Positions 8,662 to 17,981 of a stretch of DNA of 64,000 bases are shown here, piece by piece. The notes beneath the pieces are model-generated. The model was not told where the DNA came from. It ran no database searches and saw nothing but the letters and a program-made list of their open reading frames with translations. Each line of letters begins with the position of its first letter. Positions within the stretch are counted from its first letter, which is position 1. A program made the translations under genes and the position numbers. Origin of the DNA: Rhodobacter sp. (GTDB lineage Bacteria; Pseudomonadota; Alphaproteobacteria; Rhodobacterales; Rhodobacteraceae); the NCBI GenBank assembly GCA_027484985.1, contig JAIXRW010000029.1, positions 32,746 through 96,745 on the forward strand, read 5' to 3'.

Positions 8662-10761
8662 TCAGACCTCCCCTTCCGCGCGGGCGATCACCAGATCACC
8701 CAGTTTCATCACAGTGGCAACAAAGCCCGGCGGCACGATGGTGGTCGAGTTTTGCTGCACAATTACCGCAGGCCCCGCCACCACATCCTGCGCGCGCAGT
8801 TTCAGCCGGTCAAAGCGCGGGGTCTGGATCGTCTCGCCATCGTCAAAAGTGGTGGGGCGTGCATAAAGCGCCGCTTCCGAAGGATTGCGCCGCCCGCCTT
8901 TTTCCAGCAGGGGCAAGCGCAGCGTGTCCGACCGCGATGATCCGATCACGCGCAGCGTCACCATCTGCACGGCCTGATCCTCAAAGGCGTGGCCGTATTC
9001 GGTGCGGTGCACGGCAAAGAAGCGCCGCGCCATTTCCTGCGCGGTGGCGGCGGTAAAGGGGCCGTCGGGCACCGCCACGCGCAATTCGAACCCCTGCCCG
9101 ACATAGCGACATTCCGCGATCCGCTCGAACCGTTGCGCTTGGGGGGCGATGCCATCGGCGGCCAATTGTGCCGCCGCTTCCGCCTGCAACCGGCCAAAGG
9201 CCGCGTTCACGGCCGAAAAATCCGCGTCCGACCCCGATTGCAGGATCGTCAGCGACGACTGCGTATATTCATAGCGCGGTTCGGTGACCAAAAGCCCCAT
9301 CGCCGCCGTGATGCCCGGATGCAGGGGTGCGATCACGTTCTTGGCCGCGATCATCTCGCCCAGCGCCACGCCATGCAGGGGGCCCGCGCCGCCAAAGGCC
9401 ATCAGGCTGTAATTGCGCGGGTCGATCCCCCGCGCCACCGAGTTCGAGGCAATCGCCAGCGCCATGTTGTTGTTGATGATCCGCAGCACGCCCAACGCGG
9501 CCTGCTTTACGGTCAGGCCCAGCGGTTCGGCCAGATGGGTGCGGATCGCCTGTTCCGAAAGCGCGGGGTCGATATGCAGCCCACCGCCAAGGAAATGTTC
9601 GGCATCCAGACGCCCCAGCACCACCTGTGCATCCGTCACTGTCGGCAGCAGACCGCCGCGCCCGTAGCAGGCGGGGCCGGGTTCGGCCCCTGCCGATTTC
9701 GGCCCCACGCGGAAAGCGCCGCCGCTATCGACATAGGCGATGGACCCGCCCCCTGCACCGATGGCGTCGATGTCGATCATCGGCACCAGAACGGGCATAT
9801 GGGCGACCTCGGTGTCACGCGGGTTCTTGATGGTCAGCTCGCCGTTCCGGATTACGCTGATATCGGCCGATGTGCCGCCGATGTCGATGGTGATGATCTC
9901 GCGCTGGTCACAGGCCTCGCCGGTCCAGCGCCCGCCGATCACGCCGCCCGCAGGGCCCGACAGCAGCAGCCCAACGGGGTTGCGGCTGGCCTGTTCCACC
10001 GTGGTCACGCCGCCATTCGACTGCATGATCCGCACAAAGGCGTTCACCCCCGCCTCGGCCAGACGCCGTTTAAGGTTGTCAAGATAGCGCGCCACCTTCG
10101 GCCCGATATAGGCGTTCATCGCGGCGGTCGAGAAGCGTTCGTATTCGCGGATGGTGTTGACCACCTCGGACGAGGTGCAGACAAAGGCATCGGGCAGCAC
10201 GCGGCGCACGATCTCGGCGGCCCTGACCTCGTGTTCGGGGTTCACGAAGGAATAAAGAAACCCGATCACCACCGCATCCAGCCCACGGGCGGCAAACAAC
10301 TCGGCCGCCGCTTCGACCTGATCCAGCGCCAAGGGCGTTTCCACCCGCCCGTCCGGCGGCAGGATGCGTTCATCCACCACGATCCGGTTGCGCCGCCTGA
10401 TCAGGGGCGCGCTTTGCCATGGCACGTCGAATTGCAGGCTGAAGTTATGCGGCCGCTTGTGGCGCCCCATATGCAGGATGTCACGAAAGCCGCGCGTGGT
10501 GATCATGCCCACCTCGGCCCCGTTGCGTTCGATCACGATATTGGTGGCAACCGTGGTGCCATGAAACAGCGCATCGATCTGCGATGGCTGCACGCCCGCT
10601 ATGGCGCACAGCTCGACCACGCCTTGCACAACCGCAATGGACTGGTCCGCGATGGTCGAAGATACCTTGTGCGTAAAGACGCGCTGCGCCCCGTCCGGGC
10701 TGGCCTGTTCCAGCACAAGGTCCGTGAACGTCCCGCCGACATCGACACCGACACGTATCAT
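8662..10761 (-). CDS. Hydantoinase/oxoprolinase HyuA-like subunit (copy 2)
   Basis: A 699-residue protein when started at MIRVGVDVGGTFTDLVLEQ (10761). The same frame is open to 10866 with another ATG at 10803, but the chosen start puts the phosphate-binding GVDVGGTFTD at its usual distance from the N-terminus. A second ATP-site motif, ITIDIGGTSADISV, lies near residue 290, and a Gly-rich motif FGGAGPLHG lies further on. HyuA family members bind and hydrolyse ATP to drive ring opening or carboxylation with HyuB. It is the first gene of the operon HyuA-HyuB-LysR-OYE-MaoC. The ribosome binding site is weak. Confidence 0.88.
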   Translation of the reverse strand: MIRVGVDVGGTFTDLVLEQASPDGAQRVFTHKVSSTIADQSIAVVQGVVELCAIAGVQPSQIDALFHGTTVATNIVIERNGAEVGMITTRGFRDILHMGRHKRPHNFSLQFDVPWQSAPLIRRRNRIVVDERILPPDGRVETPLALDQVEAAAELFAARGLDAVVIGFLYSFVNPEHEVRAAEIVRRVLPDAFVCTSSEVVNTIREYERFSTAAMNAYIGPKVARYLDNLKRRLAEAGVNAFVRIMQSNGGVTTVEQASRNPVGLLLSGPAGGVIGGRWTGEACDQREIITIDIGGTSADISVIRNGELTIKNPRDTEVAHMPVLVPMIDIDAIGAGGGSIAYVDSGGAFRVGPKSAGAEPGPACYGRGGLLPTVTDAQVVLGRLDAEHFLGGGLHIDPALSEQAIRTHLAEPLGLTVKQAALGVLRIINNNMALAIASNSVARGIDPRNYSLMAFGGAGPLHGVALGEMIAAKNVIAPLHPGITAAMGLLVTEPRYEYTQSSLTILQSGSDADFSAVNAAFGRLQAEAAAQLAADGIAPQAQRFERIAECRYVGQGFELRVAVPDGPFTAATAQEMARRFFAVHRTEYGHAFEDQAVQMVTLRVIGSSRSDTLRLPLLEKGGRRNPSEAALYARPTTFDDGETIQTPRFDRLKLRAQDVVAGPAVIVQQNSTTIVPPGFVATVMKLGDLVIARAEGEV

Positions 10762-10879
10762 CCCACACCCCGCTGACTGGCTTCGTCTTGCGGATTGAGA
10801 CATGGAACCGCCCGCGCACAAAGCGGATTTTGCATGCCATTCGCACTGGCACCCGATGCGCGCCAAAAGGCCTTTGCCC

Positions 10880-10907
10880 GAAAATTCCTTGTGAAAACAG
10901 GAATTTC
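10880..10907. promoter_or_regulatory. Palindrome in the leader of the HyuA copy 2 operon
   Basis: The 328-base gap 10762-11089 has no recognisable gene. Within it, left arm GAAAATTCCTTGT pairs with the reverse complement of ACAGGAATTTC, an imperfect inverted repeat about 120 bases upstream of the HyuA start. It may be an operator or a transcribed stem-loop. No T-run follows on the minus strand, so it is not a classical terminator of the upstream CoA-transferase gene. Confidence 0.45.
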
Positions 10908-11089
10908 ATGCGTCTGCTATGCGCCAAAGGCACAGCCTGTCGCCGCGTCATGCGTCACTGAGATAACTGGTTTCGCCCAAAAGCCGCCTTTGGTGCACAA
11001 GATGCAGGCCAAAGCAGGCCTTTGGCAGGGGCCTGCCGGCGCCGCGCCCCGCCCTCAACCCGCCCTATCCGGGTGATCGACCGGCAGCC

Positions 11090-12211
11090 TCAGGAAAACT
11101 CGCGCCGCAATGCCGCGCCGTGCTGGTCTTTCGCGGGCACCGGCCCCGTGCCGATGCCGCCATCGCCAAAGCGCACCCCGCGCCCCATCATCCGCACCGG
11201 ACCGGACGGGCTATCCACCGTCACATGCCGCGCCTGCGGATGGGCCTGAAGATCGTCAAGGTCCGAAATCCGCCCGCAGGCTATTCCGGCCGCCTGCAAC
11301 AGCCGCATCGCGCCCTCGCGGTCCAAGGCCGCCAGAACCGGCGCGATCAACGCCTCGACCTCGGCGCGATGGGCGACACGGGCGACATTGGTGGCATAGC
11401 GCGGGTCTTGGCCCAGTTCGGGCCGCCCCAGCGCATGGGTTGCCAGCGCCACCCATTCGCGGTCGCTTTGCACCGCAAGCAGCACCTCGCGCCCATCGGC
11501 GCAGGCAAAGGCGGCATAGGGGGCAATCGACGGGTGCCGCATCCCCAGACGCCCCGGCGCCACACCGCCATAGGCGGCTTGCAGATAGGGCACGTTCATC
11601 CAGTCGGCCATGGTGTGGAACAAGGACACCTCGACCAGCCGCCCCTGCCCCGTCCGCCCCCGCGCGATCAGCGATTGCAGGATGGCGGCATAGGCGGTTT
11701 CCCCCGCAGCGATATCGCAAACCGATATGCCCACCCGCGCCGCGCCCTCGGGGGTGCCGTTGATCGACAACAGCCCGCTTTCACCCTGTATCAGCATGTC
11801 ATAGGCCTTGGCATCGCGATAAGGCCCGTCCTCGCCATAGCCCGAGATCGACACATAGATCAGCGCCGGATGCGCCGCCCGCATCGCCGCCGCCCCCACG
11901 CCCAGCCTGTCAGCAGCCCCCGGTGCAAGGTTCTGGACGAAGATGTCGGCCTTCGCGATCATCCGGTGCAGCACCGCCATGTCCGTAGGCTGCCGAAGGT
12001 CAAGGCAGATCGATTCCTTGCCACGATTGATCCAGACGAAATAGGCGCTTTCGCCATGCACCAGCCGGTCATACCCGCGCGAGAAATCCCCCTCGGGCCG
12101 TTCGATCTTGATGACACGGGCGCCCGCATCGGCCAGCCGCGCCGTGGCCAACGGGGCGGCCACCGCCTGTTCCAGCGCAACGACCACCACCCCGTCCAGA
12201 TCGCGCGCCAT
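11090..12211 (-). CDS. CaiB/BaiF (family III) CoA-transferase
   Basis: A 373-residue family III CoA-transferase. The start MARDLDGVVVVALEQAVAAP and the sequence GARVIKIERPEGDFSRGYD are typical, and WINRGKESICLDL follows as in CaiB, Frc and BaiF. The family moves CoA between carboxylic acids, often from succinyl-CoA or between substrate and product. The true start (12211) overlaps the stop of the acyl-CoA dehydrogenase gene as TGATG, so the two are translationally coupled. Residue YDMLIQGESGL includes the conserved D in the usual catalytic region. It probably activates the acid that the neighbouring dehydrogenase oxidises. The substrate is unknown. Confidence 0.88.
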   Translation of the reverse strand: MARDLDGVVVVALEQAVAAPLATARLADAGARVIKIERPEGDFSRGYDRLVHGESAYFVWINRGKESICLDLRQPTDMAVLHRMIAKADIFVQNLAPGAADRLGVGAAAMRAAHPALIYVSISGYGEDGPYRDAKAYDMLIQGESGLLSINGTPEGAARVGISVCDIAAGETAYAAILQSLIARGRTGQGRLVEVSLFHTMADWMNVPYLQAAYGGVAPGRLGMRHPSIAPYAAFACADGREVLLAVQSDREWVALATHALGRPELGQDPRYATNVARVAHRAEVEALIAPVLAALDREGAMRLLQAAGIACGRISDLDDLQAHPQARHVTVDSPSGPVRMMGRGVRFGDGGIGTGPVPAKDQHGAALRREFS

Positions 12212-13383
12212 CACGCCTGCCCATAGCTTTTGGGCAGGCCCAGCACCTGCTCGGCGATATAGCACAGGATCATGTTGGTCGAAATCGGTGCCACCTGATA
12301 CAGCCGCGCCTCGCGGAACTTGCGTTCGACGTCATATTCCTCGGCAAAGCCGAAACCGCCATGGGTTTGCAGGCAGGCCTCGGCCGCCTCCCAGCTCGCA
12401 TCGGCGGCCAGCATCTTGGCCGCATTCGCCTCGACCCCGGGGTTCTGCCCCGCATCATAAAGCGCCGCCGCCCGATAGACGACCGCTTCGGCCGCCAGCA
12501 TATGGGCGTAAGACCGGGCCAGCGGGAACTGCACCCCCTGGTTCTTGCCGATGGGCGCGCCGAACACCTGCCGCTCGCGGGCATAGGCAGCGCCCTTGTC
12601 CACGAACCATTTGGCATCCCCGATACATTCCGCCGCGATCAGGATGCGTTCGGCATTCATCCCCGAAAGGATGTAGCGAAACCCCTTGCCTTCCTCTCCG
12701 ATCAACGCATCGGCCGGAACACGCACGTTTTCAAAGAAAACCTCGGTCGTCGCGTGGTTCATCATCGTGCGGATCGGCCGGATCGTGATGCCGTTGCCAA
12801 CCAGCCCGCGCAGATCGATCAGAAAGACCGACAAGCCGTCGGTGCGTGACTTGGCCTGATCACGCGGGGTGGTGCGTGCCAAAAGCACCATCAGGTCCGA
12901 ATGTTCGGCACGGCTGGTCCATATCTTTTGCCCGTTGATCACATAACTGTCGCCGTCGCGCCGCGCCGTGGTTTGCAGCGACAGCGTATCGGTTCCGCTG
13001 GTCGGTTCGGTCACGCCAAAGGCCTGCAACCGCAACTGGCCCGCCGCAATCTGCGGCAGATAGTGGCGCTTCTGGGCCTCGGACCCGTGGCGCAGCACCG
13101 TGCCCATCGTGTACATCTGCGCGTGACAGGCCGCCGCGTTGCAGCCCTGACGGTGAATCTCTTCCAGGATCACCGCAGCTGCCGTCAGGCTAAGCCCCGA
13201 ACCGCCATATTCCTCGGGGATCATCGCGGCCAGCCATCCCTCGCGCATCAAGGCCGCGACAAAGGCTTCGGGATAGGCCCGCCGCGCATCAAGGTCGCGC
13301 CAGTAGCTACCCGGAAATCCGGCACAGACCGCCGCCACGCCCGCGCGCAGATCGTCATATCCTTCGGTCGGGTGCAATGTCAT
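12211..13383 (-). CDS. Acyl-CoA dehydrogenase family protein
   Basis: A 390-residue FAD-dependent acyl-CoA dehydrogenase. Visible marks are the FAD/substrate loop FGVTEPTSGTDTLSLQTTA, VNGQKIWTSRAEHSDLM (written VINGQKIWTS), the segment LQTHGGFGFAEEYDVERKFR and the final AEQVLGLPKSYGQA. The family makes the alpha,beta double bond in acyl-CoA esters and passes electrons to ETF. The start at 13383 is chosen because AAGGGGA lies 6 bases upstream. It is first in a two-gene operon with the family III CoA-transferase. The 175-base gap before it (13384-13558) contains no gene. Confidence 0.9.
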   Translation of the reverse strand: MTLHPTEGYDDLRAGVAAVCAGFPGSYWRDLDARRAYPEAFVAALMREGWLAAMIPEEYGGSGLSLTAAAVILEEIHRQGCNAAACHAQMYTMGTVLRHGSEAQKRHYLPQIAAGQLRLQAFGVTEPTSGTDTLSLQTTARRDGDSYVINGQKIWTSRAEHSDLMVLLARTTPRDQAKSRTDGLSVFLIDLRGLVGNGITIRPIRTMMNHATTEVFFENVRVPADALIGEEGKGFRYILSGMNAERILIAAECIGDAKWFVDKGAAYARERQVFGAPIGKNQGVQFPLARSYAHMLAAEAVVYRAAALYDAGQNPGVEANAAKMLAADASWEAAEACLQTHGGFGFAEEYDVERKFREARLYQVAPISTNMILCYIAEQVLGLPKSYGQA

Positions 13384-13558
13384 CCGCGTCCCCTTGGTTT
13401 CACCTTTCGTTGTGCCAGAGGAAGGCAAGCGCCCGATACTGGTATCGCACGCATCCAGTTATCCCCTGCCGACATAGGCAAGGCCCTGATGCCACAGACC
13501 AGCCGCCTTGGTGCCTTCCTCCGGTCTTGCCCCGTGGGTCGCGCCGGGTCAGCGCGGG

Positions 13559-14560
13559 CTAAAGCCCCGCGGATGACGCCCGCACGATCAGCTTCACCGG
13601 CGAACGGGTGTCGGGCACGGGTTTTGCGCCCTCGCTCAGCCATGCCATCAGCCGGGCTGCCATGTCCTGCCCGAATTCTGCGATGCCGCATTGCACCGAT
13701 GACAGCGGTGGATAGCTTTGCGCTGCCTCCTCGATATCGTCGAACCCGACAAGACGGAAATCGCGCCCGACCACACGGCCACGGCTGGCAAAGCCCGAAA
13801 TCACGCCCAGCGCCACAAGATCGTTGAAACAGACCGCCGCGTCGCAGTCCAATTCGTCGATGAACCGCCCCGCCGCCTCGCGGCCAAAGGCGCGGGTGGG
13901 CCGCCCCTGCACCAGCAAGGGTTCGATGCCATGTGCGGCCAGCACTTCAAGATAGCCCGATTGCCGCTCTGCCGTGACGCTGCGCCCCTCGATCCCGCCG
14001 ACAAAGGCGATGCGCCGCGCACCCGTCGCAATCAGATGTTCCGCCGCCAGCCGCCCCCCCGCCGCATAATCGGGCGAGGCGAAGGGGAACAGGTCGGTGC
14101 GCGGGCTGACCCGGCGCAAGACCTGCATCGCCGCGATTCCGGCACGTTCCAGCTGGCCGAAACTTGCCTCCTCGTCGCCATAGACGGGCGAGATGATCAG
14201 TCCCGACACCCCGTGTTCGATCATCGCGGCAATGGTGCGGGCCTGAAGCGCGGGGTCTTCATCGGTATTGGCCACCACAGCGGCATAGCCCGCTTCGGAT
14301 ATGGCCATTTGCACGGCGGTGGCGAATTCGGTGAAAAAGGGGTTTTTCAGGTCATTGATCACCAGCCCGATCAGCCCGATCTGCGCCGACCGCAAATTAG
14401 CCGCCGCACGGTTATAGACATAACCCAGTTCCGCCATGGCGCGGCGCACATCTTCCCGCGTGCGGTCGCTGACCGAAGGGCTGTTCTGCAAGACCAGACT
14501 GACGGTCGATTTCGAAACCCCCGCCGCCCGTGCCACATCGATGATCGTCGGTCTTCCCAT
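13559..14560 (-). CDS. LacI-family transcriptional regulator
   Basis: A 333-residue repressor. The N-terminus MGRPTIIDVARAAGVSKSTV is the LacI helix-turn-helix, and the hinge region includes YVYNRAAANLRSAQIGLIGL. The rest is the periplasmic-binding-protein-like sensor. It starts 38 bases after the Dabb gene at the far end of the sugar operon, so it may be co-transcribed with it. It is the best local candidate for the factor that binds the paired TGGA-N4-TCCA elements (26308-26340 and 30606-30639), because LacI-family sites usually have a central CG. This link is inference. Confidence 0.92.
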   Translation of the reverse strand: MGRPTIIDVARAAGVSKSTVSLVLQNSPSVSDRTREDVRRAMAELGYVYNRAAANLRSAQIGLIGLVINDLKNPFFTEFATAVQMAISEAGYAAVVANTDEDPALQARTIAAMIEHGVSGLIISPVYGDEEASFGQLERAGIAAMQVLRRVSPRTDLFPFASPDYAAGGRLAAEHLIATGARRIAFVGGIEGRSVTAERQSGYLEVLAAHGIEPLLVQGRPTRAFGREAAGRFIDELDCDAAVCFNDLVALGVISGFASRGRVVGRDFRLVGFDDIEEAAQSYPPLSSVQCGIAEFGQDMAARLMAWLSEGAKPVPDTRSPVKLIVRASSAGL

Positions 14561-14598
14561 AGATCGCACTCCAACCCACGATCCGGTCTTACGGACTG

Positions 14599-14907
14599 TC
14601 AGCCGCCCGTTGCAAGGTCGAAGACAAGGATGCCGTCGATCCCGCCTTCGGCATGGGCCACCAGCCCTGTGCCAAATTCCTTGTGCCCCGCATCGGCCTG
14701 ATAGGCGGCAAGCGCCTGCCAATCGGCGAAATCGGCCACGAAACCGTGCAGATAGCCCCGCTCGATCTGTTCGGGGCTTTCGCTTTTGCCCCAGGTCGCG
14801 GCAAAGCCCAGCCGCGCCGACAAGGAGCCCAGCGGGGCCAGCAGTTCTGCCGCCTTCGCCTCGGTCACATCGGCGCGAAAGCGGATCAGGACGATATGGC
14901 GGATCAT
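14599..14907 (-). CDS. Dabb (stress-responsive alpha/beta barrel) family protein
   Basis: A 102-residue protein. It starts MIRHIVLIRFRADVTEAKAA, the usual beginning of the Dabb ferredoxin-like fold, and ends in the family-like segment HKEFGTGLVAHAEGGIDGI. Members form dimeric barrels; some are enzymes acting on small aromatic or polyketide compounds, most are uncharacterised. The start overlaps the stop of the upstream GMC oxidoreductase gene by four bases (ATGA), so it is part of the sugar operon. Its role there is unknown; it may act on a reactive oxidation product. Confidence 0.85.
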   Translation of the reverse strand: MIRHIVLIRFRADVTEAKAAELLAPLGSLSARLGFAATWGKSESPEQIERGYLHGFVADFADWQALAAYQADAGHKEFGTGLVAHAEGGIDGILVFDLATGG

Positions 14908-16481
14908 GCGGCCCCCTTGATCATGTCTGCGGCTTTTTCAGCGATCATGATGGTCGCCGCGTTGGTGTTCGACGACACGACCTGCGGCATGACCGATGCA
15001 TCGACCACCCGCAACCCCGCGATCCCGTTGAAGCGCAGCGTCGGATCGACCACCGCCCCCGCATCGGCCCCCATGCGGCAGGTGCCGGCGGGGTGATGGT
15101 CGGTCTTGGCGTGGCGGCAGGCATAGGCAAAGTAATCCTCGTCCGTCCGCACATCTGGGCCTGGCAGACGCTCGGCCTTGACAAATGGCGCCAGCGCATC
15201 CTGCCGCATGATCTCTTGCGCCAGTTTCAGCCCCTTGATCGACATGTCGCGGTCATAGGGGTCTTGCCAGTAATTCGGGTCGATCAATGGGGCGGCCAGC
15301 GGGTCGGCGCTGGCCAGCCGCACCGTGCCCCGCGACCTTGGCCGCAGAAAGGCCGAGTTGAGCGTGACACCCCCCTGCGGCATGGCAGCCACCCCCGCCT
15401 CGATCCCCGATCCAAGGCCAAGGTGGAACTGGATATCGGGCGACCGCGCCGCCGTGTCGGCCCACCAGAAACCGCCCGTCTCGAACAGGCTCGATGCGAC
15501 CGGCCCCTTGCGCGTGGCCAGATATTGCAACCCCGCCAAGGCCGACCACAGCGGTTTCGCGTAGCGGTCATAGGTATGCGGCCCCGTGCATTCCGCGATC
15601 ACGAACAGGTCGAGATGGTCGTGGAAATTCGCCCCAACATTGGGTTGGTCGAACACCACCGGAATGCCCAGCCCTCGCAGATGATCGGCAGGCCCGATGC
15701 CCGACAGTTGCAACAGGCGGGGCGAGCCGATGGCGCCCGAGGACAGGATCACCTCGCGTTCCGCCCGCAACACACCATGTCGTGCCAGTTCCACCCCCAC
15801 GGCGCGGCCCTGTTCCACCACGATCCGCAGCACCTGCGCGCCCGTCATCACCGAAAGGTTCGACCGCTGCCGCTCCACCGGCCCCAGATAGGCCCTTGAG
15901 GTGGACGACCGCCGCACCTTACGTTGGGTCAGCTGGTAATAGCCCACGCCTTCCGGCGTCTCGCTCGTCAGGTCGCGGTTGGTGGGAATGCCGATCTGCC
16001 CCGCGGCGGCAAAATACGCCTCGCAAATCGGCAAGGGTGCCGCAGGTTTGCTAACGCCAAGGGGGCCGCCCTTGCCGTGCCAGCGGTTATCCCATGTGTC
16101 ATTATCCTCGGCCTTGCGGAAATAGGGCAGGACATCCTCGTAACTCCACCCCGTGCAGCCCGCCTGCCGCCATTCGTCATAATCCAAGGGATGGCCGCGC
16201 GTGTAGATCTGCGCGTTCACCGTCGATCCGCCGCCCAGCACCTTGGCTTGGGTGAAGCGGATCTGCATGTTCCGCATTTGCCTTTGCGGCACGGTCTGCC
16301 AGCCCCATGATCCGATGCCCTTGGTCATCTTCGCGAAACCCGCAGGAATGGCATAGAACGGGTGCCAGTCGCGCGGCCCCGCCTCCAGCAGCAGCACCCG
16401 CAAATGCGGGTCTTCCGACAGGCGGGCGGCCAGCACTGAACCCGCCGATCCGCCCCCCACGATGATGTAATCCCAAGGCAT
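14904..16481 (-). CDS. GMC-family oxidoreductase (choline dehydrogenase-like)
   Basis: A 525-residue flavoprotein. MPWDYIIVGGGSAGSVLAAR is the FAD-binding Rossmann start, and the GMC signature LGGGSTVNAQIYTRGHPLDY follows near residue 80. ILSSGAIGSPRLLQLSGIGP is the second signature. The active-site His is in HHPAGTCRMG near the C-terminus. The family oxidises primary or secondary alcohols of sugars, choline or alkanols, with electrons going to the respiratory chain or oxygen. It is one of two adjacent GMC genes in the sugar ABC operon, which suggests oxidation of the imported carbohydrate or its aglycone. No signal peptide is seen, so it should act in the cytoplasm. Confidence 0.92.
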   Translation of the reverse strand: MPWDYIIVGGGSAGSVLAARLSEDPHLRVLLLEAGPRDWHPFYAIPAGFAKMTKGIGSWGWQTVPQRQMRNMQIRFTQAKVLGGGSTVNAQIYTRGHPLDYDEWRQAGCTGWSYEDVLPYFRKAEDNDTWDNRWHGKGGPLGVSKPAAPLPICEAYFAAAGQIGIPTNRDLTSETPEGVGYYQLTQRKVRRSSTSRAYLGPVERQRSNLSVMTGAQVLRIVVEQGRAVGVELARHGVLRAEREVILSSGAIGSPRLLQLSGIGPADHLRGLGIPVVFDQPNVGANFHDHLDLFVIAECTGPHTYDRYAKPLWSALAGLQYLATRKGPVASSLFETGGFWWADTAARSPDIQFHLGLGSGIEAGVAAMPQGGVTLNSAFLRPRSRGTVRLASADPLAAPLIDPNYWQDPYDRDMSIKGLKLAQEIMRQDALAPFVKAERLPGPDVRTDEDYFAYACRHAKTDHHPAGTCRMGADAGAVVDPTLRFNGIAGLRVVDASVMPQVVSSNTNAATIMIAEKAADMIKGAA

Positions 16482-16493
16482 CGGACCGCTCCT

Positions 16494-17981
16494 TCAGGCA
16501 GGCTTGTCGCGCAAATGGTGCCCCAGCCGCAGCGCGAGCGCCGCCACGGTCAGCGACGGGTTCACCGCGGCCGAGGTCGGCAGGACCGAGGCATCCGCGA
16601 TGAAAAGATTTTGCAGGTCATGCGCCTTCAGGTCGGCATCGACGACCGAGGCCGCCGGATCGCTGCCCATCCGCGCCGTGCCGCATTGGTGGCTGGGTTT
16701 CGATTTCGGAAAGCCCTTGGCCAGCGTCACAGGCCAGCCCGCCCGTCGCATCGCCGCTTTCAGCTTGGCGACCAGCAGGTCATGCGCCGCCACGTTGGTC
16801 TTGCGCCAGTCCAGCACGATCTGCCCATCCTTCAGCATCACACGGCTGTCGGGGTCTGGCAGGTCTTCCGACATGGCCATGATATGGATCGACCGTTCCG
16901 CCAGATAATCGGCCAGCCACAACGGCAGGCCACTTTCCCCCGCAAGGATCGGCCCCGTCACGCGGCCCAGCATCTGGATATTGCCCAAGGGTTCGCCCTG
17001 CGGTCCACCCGTCAGGTAAAAGTCATTGAACTGGATGGTCTTTTCATAAACCGTCCGGTTCCGGCGCAGCGGGTTGAAGGCGATCATGGCCGTCAGGTTG
17101 TGGTTCATGAAATTGCGCCCCACCTGATCCGAACGGTTCGCCAGCCCCGTGGAATGGTCCGCATTGGCCGAAGCCAGCAGCAGCGCCGCCGTCATCACCG
17201 CCCCTGCGCACAGGCACACCCTGCCCGCCGTCAGCGTGGCCCGCCCTTGCGGCCCCTCGACCTGAACGCCCGTCACGCGGCCTCCTTCGGTGACCAGCCG
17301 CTCGGCCCGCGTTCCGGTCAAAAGCCGCACGTTGGGGTATTTCAGCGCTTCGGCCAGCCCGCAGCTTTCGGCATCCGATTTCGCCCCCGTGCTGTCGGGA
17401 AAGGCGTCCCATGTGGTAGGGGCGCGTTTCAGCCAGCTTTCGATATCCACCCCCAAGGGCAGCGCCGAAGGGTGCAGCCCCTGTGCCACAAAGGCACGGC
17501 GCAGCGCGGCGATATCGGGTTCATCCGGCACGGGCGGAAAGGGATAGGGCGCGGAATGGGGCGGTTCGGTCGGGTCGCCCGTGGCATCGCCCCGCACGCG
17601 ATAAAGCTGTTCGGCCTGACTGTAGAACGGCTCCAGCACCTCGTATCCGATGGGCCAACCCGGTGTGACGCCATCCATATGGCGCAGGGGGCGGAAATCC
17701 TCGGCCCGATAGCGCAGCAGGACCGCGCCGTAGAATTTCGTATTGCCGCCGACAAATGCGTAATTGCCGGGGTTGAACGGCACGCCCGCCGCATCGAGCC
17801 ATGTTTCCTTGGGCTTGAAATGCCCGCGCCGGAAAATGGCCGTGGGGTCGCGCGCCTCGGGGCTGTCGGCCAGCCGTTCGCCGCGCTCCAGGATCAGTAT
17901 CCTTTGTCCTGTCGGCGCCAGCGCAGCCGCCAGCGTGGCCCCGCCCATGCCGGAGCCGACGATGATGTAATCCGCATCCAT
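16494..17981 (-). CDS. GMC-family oxidoreductase, second and divergent type
   Basis: A 495-residue GMC flavoprotein starting [20 protein letters not shown]. It belongs to a different subgroup from its neighbour: the segment VGGNTKFYGAVLLRYRAEDF replaces the usual first GMC signature and the C-terminus has SHQCGTARMG followed by FIADASVLPTSAAVNPSLT. This resembles the gluconate-2-dehydrogenase or pyranose-oxidase-like branch acting on sugars. It has no signal peptide. The start codon shares one base with the stop of the ABC ATPase gene (TGATG), and the other GMC gene follows after 12 bases. Two GMC enzymes in one operon suggest two successive oxidations. Confidence 0.9.
   Translation of the reverse strand: MDADYIIVGSGMGGATLAAALAPTGQRILILERGERLADSPEARDPTAIFRRGHFKPKETWLDAAGVPFNPGNYAFVGGNTKFYGAVLLRYRAEDFRPLRHMDGVTPGWPIGYEVLEPFYSQAEQLYRVRGDATGDPTEPPHSAPYPFPPVPDEPDIAALRRAFVAQGLHPSALPLGVDIESWLKRAPTTWDAFPDSTGAKSDAESCGLAEALKYPNVRLLTGTRAERLVTEGGRVTGVQVEGPQGRATLTAGRVCLCAGAVMTAALLLASANADHSTGLANRSDQVGRNFMNHNLTAMIAFNPLRRNRTVYEKTIQFNDFYLTGGPQGEPLGNIQMLGRVTGPILAGESGLPLWLADYLAERSIHIMAMSEDLPDPDSRVMLKDGQIVLDWRKTNVAAHDLLVAKLKAAMRRAGWPVTLAKGFPKSKPSHQCGTARMGSDPAASVVDADLKAHDLQNLFIADASVLPTSAAVNPSLTVAALALRLGHHLRDKPA

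Noticed and set aside
5929..8940. Very long plus-strand open frame (about 1000 codons) opposite the LysR and HyuB genes
   Set aside because: It is rich in His, Arg and Gln with no recognisable domain, lies opposite well supported genes, and is the usual antisense effect of GC-rich third codon positions.
8989..10776. Plus-strand open frame of about 595 codons opposite HyuA copy 2
   Set aside because: Same antisense artefact: composition biased, no domain, full overlap with a conserved gene.
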